From Prauserella muralis (GTDB taxonomy: Bacteria > Actinomycetota > Actinomycetes > Mycobacteriales > Pseudonocardiaceae), in contig NZ_MASW01000002.1 in assembly GCF_003202285.1 (NCBI RefSeq), positions 1,550,001 through 1,614,000 on the forward strand: a stretch of DNA of 64,000 nt. Reading direction: 5' to 3'. Numbering within the stretch: position 1 is the stretch's first letter; every line of letters starts with the position of its first letter. The notes under the pieces are model-generated. The model was not told the origin of the DNA. It worked only from the letters and a program-made list of their open reading frames with translations, and did not search any database. The position numbers and the translations under genes are program-made. Of the stretch, positions 35,329-43,616 are shown piece by piece.

Positions 35329-35856
35329 CTAGGCGCCCGCGGAGGCCCCGTTGCGCAGGCCGAGCGCGACGAGTGCCGTGTCGGTGATGTGCTCGGGGGT
35401 GTCTCCGATGTCGACGGTGACCCCGTCCTCGTCGGGAGCGAGGGGTTCGAGGTCGCCGAACTGGGAGCCCAGCAGCGAGGGCGGCATGAAGTGGCCCGAC
35501 CGGTCCGCCAGCCTGCTGCCGACGATCTCGGTGGTGCCGCGGAGGTAGACGAACCGCACGCGGGCCGTGGCCTGGCGGAGCAGGTCGCGGTACGCGCGCT
35601 TGAGGGCCGAGCACGTGACGACCACGTTCTCGCCCTCGGCGTCCCGCTCGCTGACCCAGTCGCGGATGGCCCGCAACCACGGTGCCCGGTCGGCGTCGGT
35701 GAGGGGGGTGCCGGCCGTCATCTTGGCGATGTTGGCCGGGGGGTGGAACTCGTCCGCCTCGGCCATCCGCCAGCCGAGCCGGTCGGCGAGCATCCGGGCG
35801 ATCGTGGTCTTGCCCGCGCCCGAAACCCCCATCACCACCAGGCAGGTGGTTGTCAT
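35329..35856 (-). CDS. gntK: Gluconokinase
   Basis: A 175-residue P-loop kinase converting gluconate to 6-phosphogluconate, the entry point to the pentose phosphate pathway. Walker A is GVSGAGKTT near residue 10; family stretches are EADEFHPPANIAKM, GTPLTDADRAPWL, VVTCSALKRAYRDLLR and SGHFMPPSLLGSQF. ATG 35856 follows GAGGAG at good distance. First gene of the operon, 24 bp from the palindromic operator at 35880-35900. Confidence 0.95.
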   Translation of the reverse strand: MTTTCLVVMGVSGAGKTTIARMLADRLGWRMAEADEFHPPANIAKMTAGTPLTDADRAPWLRAIRDWVSERDAEGENVVVTCSALKRAYRDLLRQATARVRFVYLRGTTEIVGSRLADRSGHFMPPSLLGSQFGDLEPLAPDEDGVTVDIGDTPEHITDTALVALGLRNGASAGA

Positions 35857-35879
35857 GACCGCTCCTCGTCGAAAGGTAC

Positions 35880-35900
35880 TATCTTTGACGGCGAAAGATA
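35880..35900. promoter_or_regulatory. Operator-like palindrome between gntK and gntR
   Basis: TATCTTT and AAAGATA are perfect inverted seven-base arms separated by seven bases. The site lies between the divergent starts of gntK (35856) and the FCD regulator (35951), in the only AT-rich stretch of the region. It is the probable binding site of that regulator, controlling both directions. Confidence 0.65.
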
Positions 35901-35950
35901 ACACCATTGGCGGAGCCGGGGGAAGCCCCCTCCCCGGATAGGCTTTCGGC

Positions 35951-36670
35951 GTGGGAGCTGGGTACGAGGGCGGCATCGAGGCGCTGCACAGCACGGTGCT
36001 CGACACGATCGGGCTGGAGATCACCTGCGGCGAGCTGTCCCCTGGCCACGTCCTCACGCTCGACCGGATTCAGGAGCGCTTCGGCGTCTCCCGCACGGTG
36101 GCTCGCGAGACCATGCGCATCCTGGAGTCGATGGGGCTCGTGCGCTCGCGGCGGCGCGTCGGCATCACCGTGCAGCCCGCCGCGTCCTGGAACGTCTTCG
36201 ACCCGCGCGTGATCTGGTGGCGGCTGTCCGGTTCCGGGCGCGACGCGCAGCTACGCTCGCTCACCGAGCTGCGCATCGCCGTCGAGCCCCTGGCGGCCAG
36301 CGCGGCCGCGCGCAGCGCCTCCGGCGAGCAGCGCACCCGTGCGGTGGAGGTGGCCTCGCGCATGCGCACGCTGGGGGAGGCGGGCAGGCTCGACGAGTTC
36401 ATGGAGCTCGACATCGCGTTCCACTCGCTGCTGCTGCGGGCCAGCGGCAACGAGATGTTCGGTGCGCTGGCCGACGTCGTGGCGGTGGTGCTGCGGGGCC
36501 GCACGCAGCTGGGTCTCATGCCGCATCAGCCGGTGCCCGAGGCACTGGACCTGCACGAGGAGGTGGCGCACGCCGTGGCGGCTGGGCGCGGCGCCGACGC
36601 CGAGCACGCCATGCGGGAACTGCTCGCCGAGGTCCGCGACGCCATGCTTCCCCTCTGGCACCGCCAGTAG
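35951..36670 (+). CDS. GntR-family (FadR/FCD) gluconate operon regulator
   Basis: A 239-residue repressor with an N-terminal winged helix (LTLDRIQERFGVSRTVARET, then LVRSRRRVGITVQ) and a C-terminal FCD ligand domain. FCD metal ligands are suggested by ELDIAFHSLLLRASGN and LDLHEEVAHAVAAG. Such FadR-type proteins often sense sugar acids. Divergent orientation to gntK-gntP-idnO-idnD and the palindrome between point to gluconate or 6-phosphogluconate control. GTG 35951. An 87-bp repeat follows 11 bp after the stop. Confidence 0.9.
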   Translation: MGAGYEGGIEALHSTVLDTIGLEITCGELSPGHVLTLDRIQERFGVSRTVARETMRILESMGLVRSRRRVGITVQPAASWNVFDPRVIWWRLSGSGRDAQLRSLTELRIAVEPLAASAAARSASGEQRTRAVEVASRMRTLGEAGRLDEFMELDIAFHSLLLRASGNEMFGALADVVAVVLRGRTQLGLMPHQPVPEALDLHEEVAHAVAAGRGADAEHAMRELLAEVRDAMLPLWHRQ

Positions 36671-36681
36671 CCCGCGCCCCG

Positions 36682-36768
36682 AGCTCCCCAATGCGGCATT
36701 CGCTCCACTGGATGGAGCGAATGCCGCATTGGCTCCACTCAACGTAACCAATGCCGCATTGGGGAGCT
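36682..36768. repeat. 87-bp dispersed palindromic repeat, copy B
   Basis: Same length and ends as copy A (AGCTCCCCAATG ... CATTGGGGAGCT), with AATG cores at 36690, 36720 and 36750, so the 30-bp period is exact. The middle carries GCTCCA and TGGAGC. It lies between convergent gntR and choline oxidase genes, 11 bp and 17 bp from their stop codons. Confidence 0.92.
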
Positions 36769-36785
36769 TGGGACGGCGGTGAGGG

Positions 36786-38339
36786 TCAGCGCTTGGCGTC
36801 CTCGGCAAGCAGGTCGGCGCACTTCTCGCCGATCGCCATCGTGGTGATGCAGGGGTTGACGGCGACGAGGAACGGCATCGCCGAGCCGTCGGCCACCCGC
36901 AGGTTCTGCACGCCACGCACCCGCAGCCGCTCGTCCAGCGGCGCCATCGGGTCACTCGCCGGGCCCATCTTCACCGTGCACGACGGGTGGTAGACGGTGT
37001 TGTGGGTCTTGCGCAGGTAGTCGGCGATCTCGTCGTCGCTGCGCGCGTCCACGCCGGGCGCCAGCTCGGGGCCCGCCCACTCCGCCATCGCCGGCTGCGA
37101 CACGATCTTGCGCGCCAGTTTGACGCCGTACGTCATCACCCGCATGTCGTGCGGGTCGGTGAAGTAGCGCGGGTCCACCTTCGGCTTGTCGCGGAAGTCC
37201 CTGGTGCGCAGCCGGACCGTGCCGGTGGAGCGGGCGCGGGTGACGTTCGGCGTCAGGCAGAAGCCGTTCTCCGTCGTCGGGTAGCCGTGCCGCAGCGTGT
37301 TCAGGTCGAACGGCACCGAGCCGTAGTGGAACATCAGGTCCGGCCGGTCCAGCCCGGGCTCGGTGGTGGTGAAGATGCCGATCTCCCACCACTGCGTGGA
37401 GTCGCCGACCATCGGCTTGCGCGCCTCCCACTGGACCAGGCCCTCCGGGTGGTCCTGCAGGTTCTCGCCGATGCCGGGGGAGTCGACGAGCACGTCGATG
37501 CCCAGGCCCGTCAGGTGCTCGGCGGGCCCGATGCCCGACAGCATCAGCAGCTTCGGTGTGTCGATGGCGCCCGTGCTGACGATCACCTCGCGCCGCGCCA
37601 CGATCGGCTCGCTGTGCAGCAGGTCCTCGGTGAGCACCTCGACGCCGGTGCAGCGCAGCCCGTCGAACGTGAGCCGCTTGGCGCGCACTCCCGTGCGAAC
37701 CTCCAGGTTGGACCGCTTGCCCATGATCGGATGCAGGTAGGACACCGAGGCCGACGACCGGGTGCCGTCCTCACGCGCGTTGATCTGGAACCAGTTCGCG
37801 CCGTGGGTCACGGTGGTGCCGGAGTTGAACTCGGCCCTCGGGATGCCCGCCTGCTCGCACGCCTCCAGCAACGCCACGCCGGCCGGGTCGCGCGGCGGCA
37901 CGGAGCGGATGGTCACCGGGCCCGACCTGCCGTGGTGGTCGCCGGGCCCGTCGTTGGTCTCCAGCCGCTTGTACAGCGGGAACACGTCCTCGGCCGACCA
38001 GCCGGGCAGCCCCAGCGAGGCCCACTCGTCGAGGTCCTCGGCCGGGGCCCAGAAGGCGATGCACGAGTTGTGCGAGGAGCACCCGCCGAGCACCTTGGCC
38101 CTGGCGTGCCGCAGGAAGGAGTTGCCCGACTCCTGCGGCTCCACGAGGTAGTCCCAGTCGTAGCCGGACTCCAGCAGCGCCATCCACCTGTTCAGCTCGA
38201 GCACCGCTGGATCGTCCACATCGGAGGGTCCGGCCTCCAGCAGGCACACGGAGACGTCGGGGTCCTCCGACAGCCGTGCCGCCACGACCGAACCGGCCGT
38301 GCCGCCACCGACGACGACGTAGTCGAACTCGCGGGTCAC
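36786..38339 (-). CDS. codA: Choline oxidase (GMC oxidoreductase)
   Basis: A 517-residue FAD enzyme. The dinucleotide fold is YVVVGGGTAGSVVAARL. GGCSSHNSCIAFWAP matches the choline oxidase stretch in which one His binds FAD covalently and the next Ser is catalytic (here His90, Ser92). KTHNTVYHPSCTVKMG holds the active His and VAVNPCITTMAIGE the active Asn. These segments match Arthrobacter choline oxidase more closely than membrane choline dehydrogenase BetA. It would oxidise choline through betaine aldehyde to glycine betaine, making H2O2. GTG 38339 follows AAGGAG; betB lies 17 bp upstream. Confidence 0.85.
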   Translation of the reverse strand: MTREFDYVVVGGGTAGSVVAARLSEDPDVSVCLLEAGPSDVDDPAVLELNRWMALLESGYDWDYLVEPQESGNSFLRHARAKVLGGCSSHNSCIAFWAPAEDLDEWASLGLPGWSAEDVFPLYKRLETNDGPGDHHGRSGPVTIRSVPPRDPAGVALLEACEQAGIPRAEFNSGTTVTHGANWFQINAREDGTRSSASVSYLHPIMGKRSNLEVRTGVRAKRLTFDGLRCTGVEVLTEDLLHSEPIVARREVIVSTGAIDTPKLLMLSGIGPAEHLTGLGIDVLVDSPGIGENLQDHPEGLVQWEARKPMVGDSTQWWEIGIFTTTEPGLDRPDLMFHYGSVPFDLNTLRHGYPTTENGFCLTPNVTRARSTGTVRLRTRDFRDKPKVDPRYFTDPHDMRVMTYGVKLARKIVSQPAMAEWAGPELAPGVDARSDDEIADYLRKTHNTVYHPSCTVKMGPASDPMAPLDERLRVRGVQNLRVADGSAMPFLVAVNPCITTMAIGEKCADLLAEDAKR

Positions 38340-38356
38340 GCTCTTCGCTCCTTTGC

Positions 38357-39829
38357 TCACTTGCCGGAGAACCAGCGCTGTGGCGCCGGCCGCAGGTTCT
38401 GGTAGATGTGCTTGGTCTCCTGGTACTCGGCGAGGCCGGTCGGCCCGAGCTCGCGGCCGAACCCGGACTGCTTGAAGCCGCCCCACTCGGCCTGCGGCAG
38501 GTAGGGGTGGAAGTCGTTGATCCAGATCGTGCCGTGCCGCAGCCGCTGGGCCACCCGCTGCGCGCGCGAGACGTCCGAGGTGAACACGGCGCCCGCGAGC
38601 CCGTAGTGGGTGTCGTTGGCGATGCGCACCGCGTCGTCCTCGTCGGTGAAGGTCTCCACCGTGAGCACCGGGCCGAACGACTCCTCCTGGACCGCCGTGC
38701 TGCCCTGGCGCACGCCGTCGAGCACGGTCGGCAGGTAGTAGAAGCCGCCGGCCAGCCGCTCGTCGTCCGGCCTGCGGCCGCCGGTGCGCAGCACGGCACC
38801 CTCGGCGAGCGCGGCCTCGACGTGGCGTTCCACCTTGTCACGGTGGGCGGCCGAGATCAGCGGCCCCGTCTCCGCGTCCGGGTCGAACGGCCCGCCGAGC
38901 CGGATGCGCTCGGCCCTGCGCACGACCTCGGCCACGAACTCCTCGTGCCACTCCTGCTGCACGATCAGCCGCGAGCCCGCGGAGCACACCTGCCCGGAGT
39001 GCAGGAAGATCGCCATCAGCGCGTAGTCGACGGCCGTGTCGAAGTCGGCGTCGGCGAACACCACGTTCGGGTTCTTGCCGCCGAGCTCGAGTGCGACCTT
39101 CTTCACCGTCCCGGCCGCCGCGGCGGCGATGCGCCGCCCGGTGGCCAGCCCGCCGGTGAACGAGACCATGTCGACGTCCGGGTGCTCCGACAGCGGCGCC
39201 CCGGCCTCGGCGCCCGCGCCGAGCACCAGGTTGGCCACGCCGTCGGGCAGGCCGGCCTCGCTCAGGATCCGCATCAGCAGGATCGCGGTGTGCGGCGTCA
39301 GCTCGCTGGGCTTGAGGACGAAGGTGTTGCCCGCCGCGAGCGCGGGTGCCACCTTCCAGGCGACCTGCAGCAGCGGGTAGTTCCAGGGGGTGATGAGCCC
39401 GCAGACGCCGACCGGCTCGTGCACGATGCGGCTGATGACGTCCGGGTCGCCCGTGTCGACGACCCGGCCCGCGTCCTTGCCCGCGAACTCGCCGTAGTAG
39501 CGGAAGCAGGCCGCGATGTCGGCCATGTCGTACTCGCTCTCGACGAGGCGCTTGCCGGTGTCGAGCGACTCCGCGCGGGCGAAGGTGTCCCGGTCGCGGT
39601 CCAGCAGGTCGGCCACACGCAGGAGCAGGTCGCCCCGCCGCCGGGCCGGGACCGACGGCCACGGGCCGGAGTCGAACGCCGTGCGTGCTGCCGCGATGGC
39701 GGCTTCGGTGTCCTCGCGGGTTCCCTCGTCGACGGTCGCGACCAGGGAACCGTCCGCGGGACAGCGGATCTCCCTCGTCTGTCCGCGCCGCGCGGAGACC
39801 CATTCGCCACCGATGAATAGTTCGGACAT
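38357..39829 (-). CDS. betB: Betaine-aldehyde dehydrogenase-like NAD-dependent aldehyde dehydrogenase
   Basis: A 490-residue ALDH. Motifs are ITPWNYPLLQVAWKVAPALA, SFTGGLATGRRI, ELGGKNPNVVFADAD (catalytic Glu) and HSGQVCSAGSRL (nucleophile Cys). PQAEWGGFKQSGFGRELG near the end fits the BetB/ALDH9 group. It oxidises betaine aldehyde to glycine betaine; pairing with choline oxidase in one operon makes this likely. It is first in the operon. A GntR-like palindrome lies 104 bp upstream, in the region shared with divergent dxs. Confidence 0.85.
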   Translation of the reverse strand: MSELFIGGEWVSARRGQTREIRCPADGSLVATVDEGTREDTEAAIAAARTAFDSGPWPSVPARRRGDLLLRVADLLDRDRDTFARAESLDTGKRLVESEYDMADIAACFRYYGEFAGKDAGRVVDTGDPDVISRIVHEPVGVCGLITPWNYPLLQVAWKVAPALAAGNTFVLKPSELTPHTAILLMRILSEAGLPDGVANLVLGAGAEAGAPLSEHPDVDMVSFTGGLATGRRIAAAAAGTVKKVALELGGKNPNVVFADADFDTAVDYALMAIFLHSGQVCSAGSRLIVQQEWHEEFVAEVVRRAERIRLGGPFDPDAETGPLISAAHRDKVERHVEAALAEGAVLRTGGRRPDDERLAGGFYYLPTVLDGVRQGSTAVQEESFGPVLTVETFTDEDDAVRIANDTHYGLAGAVFTSDVSRAQRVAQRLRHGTIWINDFHPYLPQAEWGGFKQSGFGRELGPTGLAEYQETKHIYQNLRPAPQRWFSGK

Positions 39830-39932
39830 GACTCTCCCGATCGGCCTGGTGCTTGCCGATCGCGAATCCTACGGGACCTGCGGAATCCCGGCAGCCGGAG
39901 CGTAATCCCGGACACGTCCGTCCGCGTCCGAT

Positions 39933-39946
39933 GTGGTCTGGACCAC
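39933..39946. promoter_or_regulatory. GntR/HutC-type palindrome in the betB / dxs region
   Basis: GTGGTCTGGACCAC is a perfect palindrome. Its core TGGTCTGGACCA differs by one base from TGGTCTAGACCA, the centre of DasR-type (HutC subfamily) operators in actinobacteria. It lies 104 bp from the betB start and 121 bp from the dxs start, so it may control either direction. No such regulator is encoded nearby. Confidence 0.55.
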
Positions 39947-40066
39947 GGCGCCGGATACTGTATGTAGCAGATTCGGGCGCGCGGCGGGCGGTGCCGCTTT
40001 CCGCTCTCTCCTAGACTTGAGCGACAGCCCTGGATCGATGGGTGAGGCGGACAGGTGAGGTGAAAA

Positions 40067-42007
40067 GTGACGCTGCTGGAGTCCGTGCGTGAACCGGCCG
40101 ACCTCAAGCGCATGAGCCATGATCAGCTGGGGGTCCTGGCTGAGGAGATCAGGCAGTTCCTCGTCGACAAAGTGTGCAAGACCGGTGGTCACCTCGGCCC
40201 CAACCTCGGTGTCGTCGAGCTGACCCTCGCTCTGCACCGGGTGTTCGACTCGCCGAAGGACGCCCTGCTGTTCGACGTCGGTCACCAGTCGTATGTCCAC
40301 AAGATCGTGACGGGTCGTCACGGTGGGTTCGACGGTCTGCGGCAGCAGGGTGGCATCGCCGGCTACCCGGCGCAGGCGGAGAGCGAGCACGACCTCATCG
40401 AGAACAGCCACGCCTCCACCGCCCTGTCCTACGCCGACGGCCTGGCCAAGGCGTTCCAGCTCGGTGGCGGCGGGCGGCACGCGGTGGCCGTCGTCGGTGA
40501 CGGCGCGCTCACCGGTGGCATGTGCTGGGAGGCGCTCAACAACATCGCCGCCGACCCGGAGCGGCCGGTCGTGATCGTCGTCAACGACAACGGGCGGTCG
40601 TACTCGCCGACGATCGGCGGGCTGGCCGAGCATCTCGCGGCGCTGCGGCTGCGGCCCAGCTACGAGCGCATCCTCGACGGCGGGCGGGAGCTGCTGCAGA
40701 ACACGCCGGTGGTGGGCAGGCCGCTCTACACCGCGCTGCACGCCGCCAAGGCCGGCATCAAGGATGCGCTGAGCCCGCAGGTGATGTTCTCCGACCTGGG
40801 GCTGAAGTACTTCGGTCCCGTCGACGGGCACGACCTCGCGGCGCTGGAGAAGGCGCTGCACAACGCGAAGGCCTTCGGCGGTCCGGTGATCGTGCACGCG
40901 GTCACCGAGAAGGGTCACGGTTACCCGCCCGCGGTCAACCACGAGGCCGACCAGATGCACCAGACCGACCCGATCGACCCGGCCACCGGACTGCCGCCGA
41001 AGAAGGGCACCAGCTGGACCTCGGTCTTCGGCGACGAGCTGACGCGGCTGGGCGGCGAGCGGCAGGACCTCGTGGCCATCACGGCGGCGATGCTGCGCTC
41101 CACCGGGCTGCACACCTTCGCCGAGGCCTACCCCGACCGCTGGTACGACGTCGGCATCGCCGAGCAGCACGCCGTGACCTCGGCTGCCGGGCTGGCGCTG
41201 GGCGGGCTGCACCCGGTGGTGGCCGTGTACTCGACGTTCCTCAACCGGGCGTTCGACCAGGTGCTGATGGATATCGCTCTGCACAGGCTGCCGGTGACGC
41301 TCGTGCTGGACCGCGCGGGCATCACGGGCCCGGACGGGCCCAGCCACCACGGCATGTGGGACCTCTCCCTGCTGGGCATGGTGCCCGGTATGCGCGTGGC
41401 CGCGCCGCGGGACGCCGAGACGCTGCGGGAGGAGCTGCGCGAGGCTGTCGCCGTCTCGGACGGGCCGACGGCGCTGCGTTTCTCCAAGGGCAGTGTGGGC
41501 GAGCCGCTGCCCGCCGTCGAGCGCATCGGCACCGTCGACGTGCTGCGCCGATGCGCGAGCGAGGACGTGCTGCTCGTGTCGGTGGGCGCGTTCGGCACGC
41601 TCGGTCTGGCCGCCGCGGGGCGGCTCGCGGACCAGGGCATCGGCGTCACCGTGGTGGATCCCCGCTGGGTGGTGCCGGTGCCGGAGGAGCTGGTCGAGCT
41701 GGCCGCGCGGCACCGGCTCGTCGTCACCGTCGAGGACAGCGGCAGGCACGGCGGGTTCGGCGCCGCGCTGGCAGCCGCGCTGCGCGACGCCGACTGCGAC
41801 GTGCCGCTGCGTGACCTCGCCGTTCCGCAGCGCTTCCATGCCCACGGCACCCGCGACGAGGTGCTCGCCGCCGTGGGGCTCACCGCCCAGGACGTGGCCC
41901 GCCAGGTCACCGAGTGGGCCGCCACCCGTCTCGGGGAGTCCCAGACGGAGCCCGCGAGTGCCGGCGAGGCGAGCGACGTCCTGGATCTCGACACGCCTCA
42001 GGACTGA
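40067..42007 (+). CDS. dxs: 1-deoxy-D-xylulose-5-phosphate synthase
   Basis: A 646-residue TPP enzyme, first step of the MEP isoprenoid pathway (pyruvate plus glyceraldehyde 3-phosphate). Motifs are [26 protein letters not shown], the TPP/Mg motif [41 protein letters not shown] (catalytic Glu), and [15 protein letters not shown] in the C-terminal domain. Length matches bacterial Dxs. GTG 40067 has GAGGTG upstream. It lies alone, divergent from betB; its stop is 6 bp from that of the convergent NCS1 permease. Confidence 0.96.
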   Translation: MTLLESVREPADLKRMSHDQLGVLAEEIRQFLVDKVCKTGGHLGPNLGVVELTLALHRVFDSPKDALLFDVGHQSYVHKIVTGRHGGFDGLRQQGGIAGYPAQAESEHDLIENSHASTALSYADGLAKAFQLGGGGRHAVAVVGDGALTGGMCWEALNNIAADPERPVVIVVNDNGRSYSPTIGGLAEHLAALRLRPSYERILDGGRELLQNTPVVGRPLYTALHAAKAGIKDALSPQVMFSDLGLKYFGPVDGHDLAALEKALHNAKAFGGPVIVHAVTEKGHGYPPAVNHEADQMHQTDPIDPATGLPPKKGTSWTSVFGDELTRLGGERQDLVAITAAMLRSTGLHTFAEAYPDRWYDVGIAEQHAVTSAAGLALGGLHPVVAVYSTFLNRAFDQVLMDIALHRLPVTLVLDRAGITGPDGPSHHGMWDLSLLGMVPGMRVAAPRDAETLREELREAVAVSDGPTALRFSKGSVGEPLPAVERIGTVDVLRRCASEDVLLVSVGAFGTLGLAAAGRLADQGIGVTVVDPRWVVPVPEELVELAARHRLVVTVEDSGRHGGFGAALAAALRDADCDVPLRDLAVPQRFHAHGTRDEVLAAVGLTAQDVARQVTEWAATRLGESQTEPASAGEASDVLDLDTPQD

Positions 42008-42013
42008 CGGCGT

Positions 42014-43597
42014 TCACGACCGACCGGCGTCCGGCTGCACCCCGTCGGAGCCGGACGCCGCCGCCGAAGAGCTCCCCAATGCCACATTTGTTCCACTCAA
42101 CGGAGCGAATGCGGCATTCGCTCCATCCAGTGGAGCGAATGCCGCATTGGGGAGCTTGGTGCGGACCGCACGGGGGCCTTCGGGGCCGAACACCTCGTGG
42201 GGTTCCGGGAACAGGGTGATGAGCAGCGGGTAGAGGACCGCGGCCGTCGCCAGGGTGCACACCATGCTGACGTCCACACCGCCCGCGATGTCGCGCAGCG
42301 GGCCCGCGATCATCGGCGTGTTGGCCGTCAGCAGCCCGGCACCGGTGGCGGGCACCCAGGCGCCCATGGCCCGCCAGTTCACGCCCCGGCTGAACCAGTA
42401 CCGCCCGCCCTTGCGGCCCTCGTTGAACACCTGCAGGTCGGCCACGTCGTAGAAGCCCCTGCGCGTCCAGTAGCCGATCATCATGATCACCATCCACGGC
42501 GACGTGCACAGCACGATCAGCGTCGCGAACGCGTTGATGCTGCTCACCATGTCCAGCGCGAAGTTGCCGACGAAGATGAACACCACCGCCAGCGACCCGA
42601 CCAGCACCGTGGCCTGCACCCGGCTCAGCCGCGTGAAGATCGAGCTGAAGTCCAGCCCCGTGCCGTACAGGGCCGTCGTGCCGGTGGACAGCCCGCCGAT
42701 GAGTGCCACCACGATCAGCGGGATCACGTACCACAGCGGCGAGATCGCGGTCAGCCCGGTGATGTAGTCGCCCGCGTCGGTGACGAGCGTGGCCGTGGTC
42801 AGTCCGAAACCGAAGGGCAGCAGCGTCGCCATCTGCGCCAGCAGCGGCGCGGCCAGCAGAGACCGCCTGCTGTGCGTGGCCGGGATGTAGCGCGACCAGT
42901 CACCGAGGAATGCGCCGAACGAGATCGGGTTCGCCATCGCCGTCAGCGCGGCGAGGATCCACGTGGGCCAGAACTCGCCGAGCGCGTAGGTGCCCGTACC
43001 TGCGAAGTCCGGGTCGAACCGGCCGCCGTAGGCCGCGATGCCCAGCAGCATGATCGCCGTCCCCAGCACCACCGCGACGCGGTTGACCAGGAGCATGAAC
43101 CGGTAGCCGTAGATGCACACCACGAGCACCGCGAGCGCGATCACGCCGTAGGACACCGCGCGCAGCACCTGGCCGCCGTCGATGCCGAGCAGGCGGCGGG
43201 CGGCGCCGGTCACCGCGTCGCCGCTGACCCACACCGAGATCGCGAAGAACGTGATCGCGGTCAGCAGCGACAGGAACGAGCCGACGCAGCGGCCCACGAC
43301 TCCGAAGTGCGCGCCGGACGACACGGCGTTGTTCGTGCGCGTCACCGGGCCGAACAACGCCATCGGCGCGAGCACGAGGGCGCCGATCAGCACCCCGGCC
43401 GCGGTCGCGGACGCCGCCTGCCAGAACCCGAGCCCGAACGCGATCGGCAATGTGCCGAGGATGATCGTGGCGAAGGTGTTGGCGCCACCGAAGGCCAGCC
43501 GGAACAGGTCCCGGGGGCGGGAGGTCTGCTCGGCGGGCGGGATCGGGTTGATGCCGTGGTGCTCGACCTCGGTGACCCGGGGTGTGCGTTCTTCCAT
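42014..43597 (-). CDS. NCS1-family nucleobase/cation symporter with repeat-derived C-terminal tail
   Basis: A 527-residue 12-helix transporter. Family marks are FGGANTFATIILGTLPIAFGL, TNNAVSSGAHFGVVGR, NPISFGAFLGDWSRYIP and the late helix LVSMVCTL-like region before LYPLLITLFPEPHEVFG, where relatives normally end. Residues about 481-509 (KLPNAAFAPLDGANAAFAPL and onward) are encoded by copy C of the 87-bp repeat, read in frame, followed by a Ser-rich end. It imports a purine, pyrimidine, hydantoin or related compound. ATG 43597 follows AGGGAG; it lies 19 bp after the aldehyde dehydrogenase gene and is the last gene of its operon. Confidence 0.85.
   Translation of the reverse strand: MEERTPRVTEVEHHGINPIPPAEQTSRPRDLFRLAFGGANTFATIILGTLPIAFGLGFWQAASATAAGVLIGALVLAPMALFGPVTRTNNAVSSGAHFGVVGRCVGSFLSLLTAITFFAISVWVSGDAVTGAARRLLGIDGGQVLRAVSYGVIALAVLVVCIYGYRFMLLVNRVAVVLGTAIMLLGIAAYGGRFDPDFAGTGTYALGEFWPTWILAALTAMANPISFGAFLGDWSRYIPATHSRRSLLAAPLLAQMATLLPFGFGLTTATLVTDAGDYITGLTAISPLWYVIPLIVVALIGGLSTGTTALYGTGLDFSSIFTRLSRVQATVLVGSLAVVFIFVGNFALDMVSSINAFATLIVLCTSPWMVIMMIGYWTRRGFYDVADLQVFNEGRKGGRYWFSRGVNWRAMGAWVPATGAGLLTANTPMIAGPLRDIAGGVDVSMVCTLATAAVLYPLLITLFPEPHEVFGPEGPRAVRTKLPNAAFAPLDGANAAFAPLSGTNVALGSSSAAASGSDGVQPDAGRS
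42070..42156. repeat. 87-bp dispersed palindromic repeat, copy C (inside coding sequence)
   Basis: It starts AGCTCCCCAATG and ends CATTGGGGAGCT, with AATG cores at 42078, 42108 and 42138 (30-bp period). Unlike copies A, B and D, it lies before the stop codon of the leftward NCS1 gene and is translated. The length, 87 bases, is a multiple of three and the frame used has no stop, so the host protein simply gains 29 residues. Confidence 0.92.
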
Positions 43598-43616
43598 GGT
43601 GGACTCTCCCTGGGAG

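Noticed and set aside
38357-39820. Long opposite-strand frame across betB
   Set aside because: Typical high-GC antisense shadow with Arg/Gly/Val-rich composition and no domain; the ALDH on the other strand is complete.
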